A stretch of DNA of 64,000 bases from Chitinophagaceae bacterium (GTDB taxonomy: Bacteria; Bacteroidota; Bacteroidia; Chitinophagales; Chitinophagaceae), in contig CP065012.1 of assembly GCA_016699815.1 (NCBI GenBank), positions 744,001-808,000 on the forward strand, written 5' to 3'. The notes below the pieces were generated by a model that was not told the DNA's origin, searched no databases, and was given only the letters and a program-made list of their open reading frames with translations. The position numbers were made by a program, and so were the translations under genes. Of this stretch, positions 19,501-28,697 are shown piece after piece (positions within the stretch are counted from its first letter, which is position 1; every line of letters starts with the position of its first letter).

Positions 19501-20026
19501 CGGCTGCAGTAATTTCCAGGCTGTCGCCAATATAGCCATTGAGTTGAAGGTTCATGCTGCTGTTTACCACGGCATCCTGGCTATTACCAAAAGAAATTGC
19601 ACGGCCAAAACTTCCTTCGGTTTTCAATCCGCCAAAATCAAATAAAGGGTTTACGGGGTTTTGTGCATTGCGGATGGTAACCGGGTTTTCGGCAGTAAAT
19701 TTAAACCGTATACTATCGTAATGTAAGTGCCTTGCAACGGCATTGAGTTTTATAGAAAAAACCCGGTAACGCACAAGCACCGAATCTAGAGCAGGCATTT
19801 GCAACCAGTTTAAGGTAGCATTAATTTCATCCAAAGCATAGGAATTTTTAGGTACTCCTTCGGCAATAAAAGTGCCTGGAACCAGGCTAAGTGTATCGAT
19901 TACAATTGGAGCCGCAGAGTTGCCAATCCATTTTTTACGCAAATTAGATAATGGATTTTGCTGTGCACAGGCCACCGACCAGGTAAGCAGGAAAAATAGA
20001 GCCAGGTATATGTTTCTTAAATTCAA
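16538..20026 (-). CDS. Large secreted/outer-membrane beta-rich protein with a SprA-like motif
   Basis: The 1162-residue protein starts at TTG (20026). No in-frame ATG precedes or closely follows it, and this start gives an intact signal peptide (NIYLALFFLLTWSVACAQ). The rest is beta-rich with many aromatic alternating strands, like an outer-membrane barrel. Around residues 315-330 the phrase LLQRGEDQDYVINYNTAEL resembles LLQEGIDYDINYDLGTI in SprA, encoded 4 kb away. A late acidic loop (DYNNNGIPELNEFEEALF) looks like a calcium-binding EF-type turn. I cannot name a family. A surface or secretion-related role is inferred from architecture and from lying near sprA. Confidence 0.7.
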   Translation of the reverse strand: MNLRNIYLALFFLLTWSVACAQQNPLSNLRKKWIGNSAAPIVIDTLSLVPGTFIAEGVPKNSYALDEINATLNWLQMPALDSVLVRYRVFSIKLNAVARHLHYDSIRFKFTAENPVTIRNAQNPVNPLFDFGGLKTEGSFGRAISFGNSQDAVVNSSMNLQLNGYIGDSLEITAAVTDNNLPIQPDGNTQELRDFDRVFLQVKKKKWQVNFGDIEIRESQNYFIKFYKRLQGASFITDNKIGKNINNSLLFSGAIAKGKFTKNILVPLEGNQGPYRLYGANNELYFVILAGTERVYMDGELLQRGEDQDYVINYNTAELTFTPKRLVTKDRRIQAEFEYADRNFLNSQFYVNDEIRFSKKLDIYLGAYANTDAKNSAIDQTLDASQKQFLAGIGDSINLAYYQAAFRDTLGTGKILYKKIDTLYNGTLHDSIFVQSNNAADLLYSLGFTYLGPGKGNYRQLLNATNGKVFEWVQPDAANNKMGDWEPVSLLVTPKKQQIFSAGFSYALSKTFKLKSELAMSNYDVNTFSSKDKSNDNGLGGKFSLTAQNTGIHILNKTWKLNSNLGYEFVQQKFKPLERLRNIEFLRDWALAFDAALTDEKIIDASASISDSAGNQFQIGIVNYIRSDGYKGWRQYLVHQIAIKGWKFSSNSSYTLFNTLLIKGNFFRPGLELSRQLKKMGNWETGLKYNGEFNQNLNKQWDTLNTLSFGFNIYELYLRSNQALQNKWAFSYIKRNDKLPVGNKLLNANHSDNFKIASEFLKNENRKLRLSFNYRVLKVTYAGFTNLKSDNSILGRAEYEFNEFKGFLNGFFLYETGSGQEQKREYSYIEVPAGQGQFTWIDYNNNGIPELNEFEEALFPDQKKYIRVFTPGNEYVKANYIQFNYGINLEPKMILKPGRGLLRKIITRSNTASVLQINKKDLYNGNFLFNPFSKELADTSLITLSSFFSNTWFYNRSSTKWGLEFTYSKSSGKSLLAYGYESRALRNIIGKLRVNLGRSFISSLAIKETKNVLNSSAISFTNRNFHINQYSIGPNFSYVYKSNFRASFEYSFTHKQNTIDSMEKATNHSLSGGIKYNILSGSSFNVNFTFNQINFNAYPGAQNTTTGYMMLDGLLPGKNFLWNAEYTRRIGSSIELSIRYQGRKPGNTRIIHTANASVRALF

Positions 20027-20160
20027 TGGGAGTTAATACCTGCTAAAATTAGCATTTATCCCTGTTTTACGATAATATGATGGATATTATTGTGCTGTAA
20101 AAGCCAGGCAAAAAATAAATTCTGTGGCAAAAGATGTTAAAAGAGTAATAAGAACGGCTA

Positions 20161-20424
20161 TTATCCCTGCAATTTTTCCACCAGGTAGATATAATCGTTC
20201 ATTGCATTTTCTTTAGCTGTGCCTTTTAAAGATACCCAGGCTTCGTATTTGGCTTTAGCAACAAAATCAAAAGGGTTAGATGGCGCTTCGGTGCTTACAT
20301 CGCCTTCGGTAGCTTGCTTATAATATGAATATAATTTTAATAAGGTTTCGTTGCTGGGTTTTTGCGAAAGTGATTTGCTATTAATTACAGCTTCTTCAAA
20401 TTGTTCCTTTAAAGTATTTACCAT
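20161..20424 (-). CDS. Acyl-CoA-binding protein (ACBP)
   Basis: The 87-residue protein matches the four-helix ACBP fold. It has FEEAVINSKSL in helix 1, the conserved ligand-site pattern LKLYSYYKQATEGD in helix 2 (about 26-39), KYEAWVSLKG (about 58-67) and a final amphipathic helix. It binds medium- and long-chain acyl-CoA esters in the cytoplasm as a carrier or pool buffer. ACBPs are less common in bacteria than in eukaryotes but occur widely in Bacteroidota. It is a single-gene unit between two very large surface-protein genes. The 216 nt upstream to the end of sprA hold no gene I can support. Confidence 0.93.
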   Translation of the reverse strand: MVNTLKEQFEEAVINSKSLSQKPSNETLLKLYSYYKQATEGDVSTEAPSNPFDFVAKAKYEAWVSLKGTAKENAMNDYIYLVEKLQG

Positions 20425-20640
20425 TGCTAAAAAATTTTATCCGGGTTCTTTATATGCCGTAAATATACAAATACAAGTATAAAAAAATTGCCTTGTGGAA
20501 AATGCTGTAATTTTTTTTTTAATTTATTTACCAGTTATTCACAAATTATCTGATTTTAATAAAAAAGACATACGCAATTTGTGGTATAAGGCATTTATAT
20601 TGGAAAAAAATTCTTATAGGGAAATAATAAAACAACAGCT

Positions 20641-23600
20641 CTATTGCTGTGCAAGTGAAATACGCACCTGCACACCTGCCCTGGTATTAGTTATGGGAGC
20701 GCTAGAGGAAATATATGGAATTACCCTTCGCTGGTCAAAGTAGAGTTTTATGTTTACCCTGTTATTGAGGTAATAGTCAATAGTGGGATTAATAGAAATT
20801 TCTTTGCTGCCAGCTGTGGGGAAATTGGTGGATTGGTCAAGCCGGTTGTTGGAAGTAATATTATCTCTTATCCTGAAATCGAGCCTGAAATTAATTTCAT
20901 TATCTAATTTTCCATCAGCTTTTGAGCTGAGGAATTTTGGAAGTTTTAAACCGCCAAATAATTTAAGCCCACGTTTACGGTAGCCTGCGCCAATTACATA
21001 CTCTGTACTTTTAACTTCGCTCAGTTGGTAATCGTATAAGCTTAAACTTAACTGCCTCGATTTTGAATATTCAAATTTTAGCTGCAATTGATTGGTGAAC
21101 ATCATATCAAAACCAATTAATGGGCTAAATTGCTCACCAATGCTGATATTGGGTACTAAAAAGAAAGGAATAAAATTGCCAGATGTGCTATCGTAAAAAG
21201 AAGGATACCCAAAGTTGCTTTGATCCTGGTACATTAATGCAGAAGTAAACCCGTTCATACTTAAGTTACCGGTATAGCCATGGGAAAGGGTGAAATTGGT
21301 AAATATTTTTTCCATGCCCTTTATTTTAGTAAGGCCGGTATAATCAATTTTCCAGTTTGGTTTAGGTTTTATAGATCTAAACGGATTGGATTTAATATTT
21401 GCATTATTTTGGTCAATCAAGCCCACTTTATCAGGATCCTGGCCAGTGTATGCAGCAATAAATGCCGGAATCAACACATCCACTGCATATTTATTATACC
21501 CGTAATAATAGCCATCGGCAAGCTGGCCCTGGCCTGGCTGGAGCTGCGTATAAGGATTTTGCTTGCCCAGCCTACGGGATAGAATGATTCGGTTGGCTTC
21601 AAATTTTTTAAAGGTTTCCGAAACCTGATTGGGCCCTGTTTTTTCAAAAAGTGTTTTAAATGAAATATAAGAAACATCAAAGCCTCCGCCTGCATAAGGG
21701 CTTAGGTGCATAAAGCTGGGGTTAGGGCCGCCGCTGGTATCTACAAAGCGGAAGGTTTCGGTATAATTTTTATTAAATGTTTTACTCAGGTTAACCGTTA
21801 TCATTAAATCCTTTACTGGTTCAATAGTACCGGAAACGGTTATACGCTGATCAAAATTTTGCTGCAACATGGTATTAAATGTAGAATCCCTGGATATTAC
21901 ATTTTGTGCCGCTTTTTTATTGAGCCATGCTTTATCGGGCTGTTTGCCAAAAATAAAATCGAATCCGGGCTGCATGCTCCTGAAGTTTTCACCTGCATAT
22001 TGCGTACTGTCCATATAGCCCGGCAACCTTGTATTGGCCATTTCTGTAATGGAGAAATTGGCTTGTTTAACACTGGTGAGTAATTTGCCCAAAACCCTGC
22101 CTGCCGTGCCCACATAAGGCATTGCGGTTTTATCTACAATACGCCGTGTTTTAATTACTTTTTTCCCGGTTTTAGTTATTACGGTATCTTTTACTTTAGT
22201 TACCCGGTTTTTCCATTTTTCTTTATCCTCAATATTTTTGGGTGCATCTAACTGGCGCAGCCATTTACTTTTTTGGTAGAGCCTTGTAAAATCAAATTGG
22301 GCAGTAGCTTCTTTTTGCTGGCCGTTTTCAATAATATTTCCCAGGTTTACAGCAAGGCGGCTGGCGCCAATCCAGTTATAGGTTGCCTGGTACTTTAGGT
22401 TAATTGTGGTCCAGTCTATTAATGGTAATTTATTTGTAGGCACTGCATATTGAAATGAAGCCGTTTGATTATAAATGGTATTTCTTCCGCCTTTTAATAG
22501 GTTTTTCCAAACGGTGTCTTTCTTTTCTTTGGTATCTATCCTGCCAAAAGGTTCATCTATACGGCTGTTATTGGTTGCTGTATAATCCAGCGTTACTGAT
22601 CGGGTAAGGTTCCAGCGTAAAATATAATCCCGCTGAAACACAAAATATTTATCAAAGGTTTCGGGCACTTTATATTTATCATCGCCACCAATGCTCCTTG
22701 CCCTTATTACACCAAACTGCCGGGTAAGATCGGCCCTGAAACTTAACTGCGATGGTACATAGTTAAAATTAAAATCCTTAATCAGGTCAAACCAATGCGT
22801 TTTTGTTTTCTTAAATAATTTTTTAAATGGTTCTATGTATTTTGGCTGTGGCGCAAAATTATAGCCCAAAACGCCTCTATGGCGTGTTACATCATTATAT
22901 TCTATTAACGGGCTTTGAATATGGGTATTGATATAAGAGTAGCTTACATCAAAGTTGGAAATATCATAAATTTTTGGCTTTTTCCCATTGGTTTTTTGTT
23001 TTCTTACATTAGTAAAATTGAGCGTTTTAATGGTGGTAATATCCGCAGCAGCATTTTTTATAGAATCTTTTTGCGGGCCATTGGCATTGGCTAATTTATC
23101 TTTTAGCTTAATGTCTTTATCATAAGGATCATACTCGGGGTTGCTTACCGTTTTGGAATAGCTTGCCATTACGGGTATAGACAACCCTGTATTTTTAGGA
23201 AGCAGTTTTCCCAATTCTAAATTTGCGGTTACATCAAACTGGAAAAAATTATCCCGATACCTTTCATTTATTCTTTGCTCCAGTGTACCAAAGCCAGCAG
23301 TATGCATATTGCCGGATAGGGATAAAGTACCCAGGTCGGCAAGGTTTACATCTACCCTGCCCAATGCGGCATATCCGCCTTTTTCATCAATAGATGAAAG
23401 CCTTAGTTCGTTTACCCAAATTTCGCCGCAGGCTACTTCGGCATGTGAAGTATTTTCCACACCAATTAACATTCCTCTCACTTCTGCAAGGTTGGGGTTG
23501 CCCATTACTGAATAGGTTTGCCCGTTGGATTGCAGTTCTTTATAAATTTGGCCAATTGGAATTGAAGAAAGGTTCCTGTTTTGTTTTAGCCTGGTGAGTA

Positions 23601-26600
23601 CGGCAAAATCCAGGTCAAGTGAGTTATGAGGGTTCCAAAGTGTATCGTTGTAAGCATCCGAATCTGGGTTCATATTTCCAGCGCTCAATGGCGTTACATA
23701 AAGCGGTATGCGAATTTCGTAATAGTTGTTTACAAAATCGGTTCCCAGGCGAATTACTGCGGTAAGTTCTTTGTCTTTTATCGGGTTGCCCGGCGCATTT
23801 TTTACTGCTTCTTCGGCATGGATATACATTTGCAGTTTCCTGAACTGGCGCATATCCCTGTCGGCAAATGTTTGAAACACGGCTTTGGCATCTTTTAAAT
23901 CCAGGTCGCAAAACTGCAAAGTCATAGCCTGCTCATTTTGCAAAAGGTTTACACCGTTATTGCTGGTTGTTTGCACCCTTTCAATTTCCCTGGGTGTACG
24001 GTAAGGCAAAGGCACACGCTTATCGTTTTCTTCAATATTTACAGCGCCTACATTTAGCGGTGTAGTGCTTGCGGTATTGAACATACCTGTGGTATCTACT
24101 TTGTATTGAAATTTGCGCCAGATATTACGGCCCAGTTGCAACTGGCCAAAACGTAACACCACAAGGCTGTCGTCAAAATCTGTCATATACATCCGCATAA
24201 AACGGATAGATTTAAAATCGGGGATATTGCCAATTTTTTGTTCGTAGCTGCCAATAGGTATCCTGAACTGGTACCAGGTTTCATCTCTGTTGGTGCCATT
24301 GGGCAAACTTATATTTACCACTTTTTTATCTACAATGTAGTTGCTGCCAATTTGCATTTCGGGTGCATCAGTACGTTTAATATCAACCTTGTATTGAAAG
24401 TATTCTTCTGTTTCATTGAGTGTATTATCCCTGTTGAGGTCTTCAGCATCGGGATATAAAGTTGCTGCTGTGGTATAAACGCCGCCAGAATTGATGGGAG
24501 AATTTCCATCGGGGCCATTATAATTTTTATAACGGGCAAGTATCCCATCCTGCCCATTAAAATTTCCATCCCTGTAATTTTTAAAATTATCAGAAGATGG
24601 GTCATTCAATGCTTGCTGGTAAATGGGTGAACCGGTTCCAAAATTGGCTGCCAAATCATTTAAGTAAATTTGGCGGTAGTTTACTTCTGCCGTATCGGAA
24701 AGCCCGTCGAAGCCTACATCCTGGTAAACCCTGTCTTCGGGCACATTGCTAAATGCATTGGTTACCTGTATGGGATTGCGAGGCACCCTGCCCCAAATAG
24801 TATTGTTTACTGCCGCAGGTGCATTGGGTGTTGGCAAGCCGTTTTCATAAAATCGCTGGCCATCTTTTAAAATATCTTCTGAAATATTTCCCAGGTTAAA
24901 AAATAATTTACCGCCTGAGGAAGAATTGTACTCCGGTAAAATATAGGGATCCTGCATCCAGAATTCTATGAACTCAATATTGGCTGTTTCAAAATCTGTT
25001 TGGTCCAGGCTACGCATCATTCCGCCCCATTTCTTTTTGGGATTAATTAAATTACCTGCTGCTTCAATTTCTGCAGGAGCTGAAGAGTAATTGTAAGGCC
25101 CACGTTGCCTTGGATAAAAAGATAAATCAAAAGTTACCAACTGGCTTTCTCCAAAACCTGTGGTACGCTGCGGAAAAATTTCTTTTTGATATACGGCACG
25201 AGTCCTTGGGTCGCTCAGCAAGTTTACATTTTCAATAGGGTTATTGGCGCCTTTGTATTGTTGCAGCGCCTGCTCTATTTGATACCAGGAAATTTTAGCC
25301 CTGTTTTTTCCATATACCAGGCTATTGGATGAGTCTGCTTCAGGAAACATTGCATTTCCAAAAATATCTTTTGAGCCGGAGGGTGTAGATGCAAGCATCC
25401 AGCTTATTGGTGGAAAACGCAAATCAATACCTGATTTGCTTCCTTCAAAATCATCTATATAAATTACGCCATTATTTCCCCTGCCTATTTGCGGTGCATG
25501 GCCGGGTTTTAAAACTGCTCCTTCAATATATGCATTTACTGCAGAGGGTACTGTTGTTGTATAAAAAGGTAATTTATCCAGCCACTTGGTAAGCCTTGGT
25601 AAATCTTTTTTGTAGCTCACATCTATACCATACATAGTATTGCGTATAGGGTCGTCGTTTAAATTTACTTTGGTGAAGAAGGGCCTTTCGCTTAGCCTTA
25701 CGGTTGTTAAACCAAAAGAGAGTTGTTCTTTTTCGGTATTTTTTGCCAAATAATCAAGCCTTAAACCCATGTACGATCTTTGTTGCAGGCCAAATGTGGC
25801 ATTGTTTTCAGAATTTACCTGTACAGGAATACCTGAATTTATTATGGCCTGGTTGGTAATATGAATGGTACCTAAATCGTAGTTAATATCATAATCTATA
25901 CCTTCCTGCAATAAGCGGCCACCAGCAGTTACAGAAACCGAACCACGGGGAACATTATAGCCTATACTTATATCGGATGAGCCTGTACTTTTTGAAAGGC
26001 CTTTTAATACAAAGCGATTTAAGTTGGGATATTGCTGTGCTACGGCTTTTATAGAATCATACAATGCATAATATAAAGTATCTTTTGCCGTAGCGGGAAC
26101 GGTGGTATAAATTTTATTGGCTAGGTCACGTCCAAATGGTTCCAGCACCGGAAATATAACCCGGCTATATTGCGAAACCACCGTAAAATTTTCTACATAA
26201 TCAAATACGCCATCGGGCTGCGGATCCAGTTGAGAGTTTAGCCGGTCCAGGTTAATTAAAGAAATTATTGGTGTGCCATTTTCTTTATCACCAAAAGGTA
26301 CATAGCGTTTTGCGCCAAGGCCGGGTTCCTGGTAAACAACATCCAGTTTAAAATCCTGTGGAGATATTACACCATAACCAATAGTGTATACATTCTTCAT
26401 CATCAATTGCCAAAGCGGAAGGCTGGTACGCTGAGAGGTGGCTTTTAATAATTTTAAAAACAATACTTTTTGTGTTGCCGTTGTACTGTCTGGCGGTACA
26501 TCTTGTGAAAATTCACCTACCTGGAAAATTTTTCCATTATAAGAAAACTGGTAAGCCACAGCAAGTACTTCATCGGGTTGCAGAGGCTGGCTTAAGGATA

Positions 26601-27897
26601 AGGTACCTATTTGAGCATTCCATATAAATTGTGTAGAATCTAATTTACGGGCAAAGGTTTTTTCAAAATCCTGAACGGGCTGCAAACCCAGGCCCAATAA
26701 ATTGTTGTACACCAATGCAGGGTTTCGTGGGTCGGGCCTTGATAAAACCTGCTGCAATAAATCATTGGAATTATTTGATGGAACAGGAAATGTACCTGTA
26801 GGTGTAACCACAGGGCTGTAGGGTTGGTCTTCGGCAAGATCCATAAGGCCTACTACATCCCTTGTTTCTGTAGTAATACCTGTTTTATTGGTTACCCATA
26901 CTTCGAGGCGCAATATTTGTACCGGGCTGGTAATTGCCGGCAAATTGCTCATGCGCTGGTTGTAGTTGCGTTTAAAATACTGGCCTAGTAAAAAGTGGCG
27001 GTTTTCTTCGTATTCATCTGCTTTTATTTCAAAAGGCTGTGCGGCTGTTCCACCCTGTAAATCCATACTTTGCCTTTGCGATTTTTGATTGGCCAATACG
27101 GTGGTGATATATAGCTTTCCAAATTGCAACTGTGTTTTTAATCCAAACAGTTGTTGCGCCCCGGGTATTAAAGTTCCCCGGCTGGAAAAACTTACATTAC
27201 CTGCTTCAAACCTTTTAATAATTTCATCATCGCTTCCTGTATAATCCAGTTTTAGTTGGTTATCTACATCAAAGTTGGCGAGGGTATTATAGTTTATAGG
27301 GAACTTAAGTTTGTCCCCAATATTGGCATTTACATTTACCTGGGCATTCATATTAAAGTCAAACCCGCCATTGCGCCTTGCCCTTTCGGGTAGGGTTGGG
27401 TTATCTATATTCTGGCCCTGGTAACCTGCGGTTATATCTACATTGCCTTGTGGGTTAATTTCTATTTTACCGCTTCCAAAAAGCCGGTTAAAAAAATTGT
27501 CGTATAAAGATAATTTTGGTTTGGTGAATTTTCCCCGGTTGAGCAGGCTGGTAGTATTTGCCCTTTTTCTAAAATATTCTTCTTCGGCCTGGCTGTTGCG
27601 CATTTGCCAGTATTCATCAAAGCTGTAAGTAATGGGAACCCGGTAATATTTATCGCCAATTTTTTCATAAACCGTGTACCGGCGGTTTATGGCATCGTAA
27701 ACAACAGAGTCTTTAATATTAGAAGGGTCGTTGAGGTCAAAAGCGCTTCTGCCGCCTGAAGAAAGTACATCTGAATACCTGTCGTGAATAGGATAATGGA
27801 GGCTGTCGTTATTTTGAGCAAAGGAAACTGGCGCCCATAGCAATACCAGCACATGTATCATGAGCAATTTTAAGAAAGAATTTCTGCTTAGCGACAT
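20641..27897 (-). CDS. sprA: SprA, T9SS outer-membrane translocon / gliding motility protein
   Basis: SprA (Sov in Porphyromonas) forms the very large outer-membrane barrel through which type IX secretion substrates pass. It is also needed for gliding. The 2418 residues match the family length (about 2300-2500). A signal peptide (about 1-27, ending VSFAQ) leads to family landmarks: an early FDLNDPSNIKDSVVYD segment, a long YIDDFEGSKSGIDLRFP segment (about residue 820), acidic DxNxDxxLxETEEYFQY loops, and a C-terminal barrel ending in alternating aromatics (AGVQVRISLAQQ). It is 33 nt downstream of ruvA, a neighbourhood seen in other Bacteroidota. Its presence implies a type IX system whose core ring and motor genes lie elsewhere. 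Confidence 0.96.
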   Translation of the reverse strand: MSLSRNSFLKLLMIHVLVLLWAPVSFAQNNDSLHYPIHDRYSDVLSSGGRSAFDLNDPSNIKDSVVYDAINRRYTVYEKIGDKYYRVPITYSFDEYWQMRNSQAEEEYFRKRANTTSLLNRGKFTKPKLSLYDNFFNRLFGSGKIEINPQGNVDITAGYQGQNIDNPTLPERARRNGGFDFNMNAQVNVNANIGDKLKFPINYNTLANFDVDNQLKLDYTGSDDEIIKRFEAGNVSFSSRGTLIPGAQQLFGLKTQLQFGKLYITTVLANQKSQRQSMDLQGGTAAQPFEIKADEYEENRHFLLGQYFKRNYNQRMSNLPAITSPVQILRLEVWVTNKTGITTETRDVVGLMDLAEDQPYSPVVTPTGTFPVPSNNSNDLLQQVLSRPDPRNPALVYNNLLGLGLQPVQDFEKTFARKLDSTQFIWNAQIGTLSLSQPLQPDEVLAVAYQFSYNGKIFQVGEFSQDVPPDSTTATQKVLFLKLLKATSQRTSLPLWQLMMKNVYTIGYGVISPQDFKLDVVYQEPGLGAKRYVPFGDKENGTPIISLINLDRLNSQLDPQPDGVFDYVENFTVVSQYSRVIFPVLEPFGRDLANKIYTTVPATAKDTLYYALYDSIKAVAQQYPNLNRFVLKGLSKSTGSSDISIGYNVPRGSVSVTAGGRLLQEGIDYDINYDLGTIHITNQAIINSGIPVQVNSENNATFGLQQRSYMGLRLDYLAKNTEKEQLSFGLTTVRLSERPFFTKVNLNDDPIRNTMYGIDVSYKKDLPRLTKWLDKLPFYTTTVPSAVNAYIEGAVLKPGHAPQIGRGNNGVIYIDDFEGSKSGIDLRFPPISWMLASTPSGSKDIFGNAMFPEADSSNSLVYGKNRAKISWYQIEQALQQYKGANNPIENVNLLSDPRTRAVYQKEIFPQRTTGFGESQLVTFDLSFYPRQRGPYNYSSAPAEIEAAGNLINPKKKWGGMMRSLDQTDFETANIEFIEFWMQDPYILPEYNSSSGGKLFFNLGNISEDILKDGQRFYENGLPTPNAPAAVNNTIWGRVPRNPIQVTNAFSNVPEDRVYQDVGFDGLSDTAEVNYRQIYLNDLAANFGTGSPIYQQALNDPSSDNFKNYRDGNFNGQDGILARYKNYNGPDGNSPINSGGVYTTAATLYPDAEDLNRDNTLNETEEYFQYKVDIKRTDAPEMQIGSNYIVDKKVVNISLPNGTNRDETWYQFRIPIGSYEQKIGNIPDFKSIRFMRMYMTDFDDSLVVLRFGQLQLGRNIWRKFQYKVDTTGMFNTASTTPLNVGAVNIEENDKRVPLPYRTPREIERVQTTSNNGVNLLQNEQAMTLQFCDLDLKDAKAVFQTFADRDMRQFRKLQMYIHAEEAVKNAPGNPIKDKELTAVIRLGTDFVNNYYEIRIPLYVTPLSAGNMNPDSDAYNDTLWNPHNSLDLDFAVLTRLKQNRNLSSIPIGQIYKELQSNGQTYSVMGNPNLAEVRGMLIGVENTSHAEVACGEIWVNELRLSSIDEKGGYAALGRVDVNLADLGTLSLSGNMHTAGFGTLEQRINERYRDNFFQFDVTANLELGKLLPKNTGLSIPVMASYSKTVSNPEYDPYDKDIKLKDKLANANGPQKDSIKNAAADITTIKTLNFTNVRKQKTNGKKPKIYDISNFDVSYSYINTHIQSPLIEYNDVTRHRGVLGYNFAPQPKYIEPFKKLFKKTKTHWFDLIKDFNFNYVPSQLSFRADLTRQFGVIRARSIGGDDKYKVPETFDKYFVFQRDYILRWNLTRSVTLDYTATNNSRIDEPFGRIDTKEKKDTVWKNLLKGGRNTIYNQTASFQYAVPTNKLPLIDWTTINLKYQATYNWIGASRLAVNLGNIIENGQQKEATAQFDFTRLYQKSKWLRQLDAPKNIEDKEKWKNRVTKVKDTVITKTGKKVIKTRRIVDKTAMPYVGTAGRVLGKLLTSVKQANFSITEMANTRLPGYMDSTQYAGENFRSMQPGFDFIFGKQPDKAWLNKKAAQNVISRDSTFNTMLQQNFDQRITVSGTIEPVKDLMITVNLSKTFNKNYTETFRFVDTSGGPNPSFMHLSPYAGGGFDVSYISFKTLFEKTGPNQVSETFKKFEANRIILSRRLGKQNPYTQLQPGQGQLADGYYYGYNKYAVDVLIPAFIAAYTGQDPDKVGLIDQNNANIKSNPFRSIKPKPNWKIDYTGLTKIKGMEKIFTNFTLSHGYTGNLSMNGFTSALMYQDQSNFGYPSFYDSTSGNFIPFFLVPNISIGEQFSPLIGFDMMFTNQLQLKFEYSKSRQLSLSLYDYQLSEVKSTEYVIGAGYRKRGLKLFGGLKLPKFLSSKADGKLDNEINFRLDFRIRDNITSNNRLDQSTNFPTAGSKEISINPTIDYYLNNRVNIKLYFDQRRVIPYISSSAPITNTRAGVQVRISLAQQ

Positions 27898-27930
27898 TCA
27901 GGTAATAAATGGGTTTACGTAGAGATTCTG

Positions 27931-28515
27931 TCAAATGGCTTTAAGTGCTTTTTTTATCAAATCTTCCAGTTGTAATTCGCCGGTTTGGGAGCTGGCAACT
28001 TTTTTTAAAGCCTGCTCTGCCTGCGATTTTGGAATACCTAATGCAGTTAAAGCGTTTAACGCATCATATTCCATTGTATTGTTTGAGGTTGTTGGCATTT
28101 CTCCGGTATTTTCATGGCGCTGCACTTTATCCCTTAATTCCAGTACCAATCGCTCAGCAGTTTTTTTGCCAATTCCTTTAATTGCTTCAAGTGCCTTGCT
28201 ATTTCCTACCAAAATTGCTACTACAATCTCTTTGGGTTTAAGAGAAGACAGCATCATTCTTGCCGTAGCTGCACCTACACCCGAAACACTAATCAATAAT
28301 ACAAAAATTTCCTTTTCCTGCGGTTCAAAAAAACCATACAAAGTATGTGCATCTTCCTTTACCTGCAAATAAGTGTACAATTTTACCTTTTCTAATGATT
28401 GTATAGCGCTGTAAGTATGTAAACTTATATTCACCTCGTAACCAATACCATTCACATCCAAATGCAATAGAGCCGGGCTTTTAAATGCCAATCTTCCTTC
28501 CAGGTATGCAATCAT
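27931..28515 (-). CDS. ruvA: Holliday junction branch-migration protein RuvA
   Basis: RuvA binds the four-way junction and loads the RuvB motor. I place the start at the ATG at 28515 (MIAYLEGRLAFKSP), giving 194 residues, since RuvA proteins begin with this strand. The frame remains open 17 codons further upstream, without family similarity. Domain I is an OB-fold (about 1-63). Domain II carries two helix-hairpin-helix motifs (VSGVGAATARMML and IKGIGKKTAERLVLEL). Domain III (about 148-194) is the RuvB-contacting three-helix bundle (ALTALGIPKSQAEQALKK). It precedes sprA by 33 nt and the two are probably co-transcribed. Confidence 0.95.
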   Translation of the reverse strand: MIAYLEGRLAFKSPALLHLDVNGIGYEVNISLHTYSAIQSLEKVKLYTYLQVKEDAHTLYGFFEPQEKEIFVLLISVSGVGAATARMMLSSLKPKEIVVAILVGNSKALEAIKGIGKKTAERLVLELRDKVQRHENTGEMPTTSNNTMEYDALNALTALGIPKSQAEQALKKVASSQTGELQLEDLIKKALKAI

Positions 28516-28673
28516 TATTAACTGGTAAAGTGGCGAAAATAAGGTTTTTTCGGCATAAAGAAGCACTCTATATATTACAGTTTTGCATAATTATTTATTA
28601 TTTTATCCGGGATGAATCCGGCGGTAATACAATGTAGATTGGGCTACTGTAAAACCTTACCTGTTTTTTCCAT

Positions 28674-28681
28674 TAATTTTG
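28674..28681 (+). promoter_or_regulatory. Candidate -7 element of fabH
   Basis: TAATTTTG fits TAnnTTTG exactly and lies 16 nt before the fabH ATG. No TTTG is present at the standard -33 spacing, so this is a partial match only. Confidence 0.35.
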
Positions 28682-28697
28682 TGGCAAATTATTTTTC

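Noticed and set aside
20535..20543. TTATTCACA, matching a DnaA box.
   Set aside because: Only one copy, with no cluster of further boxes, no AT-rich unwinding element layout and no dnaA or dnaN nearby. A single match is expected by chance.
20495..20743. An 82-codon plus-strand frame that runs into the 3' end of sprA.
   Set aside because: It overlaps the conserved C-terminus of SprA on the other strand and has no recognisable similarity. The AT-rich gap explains the lack of stops.
27935..28372. A 145-codon plus-strand frame opposite ruvA.
   Set aside because: It mirrors the conserved RuvA domains, and its residue composition is that of an antisense frame.
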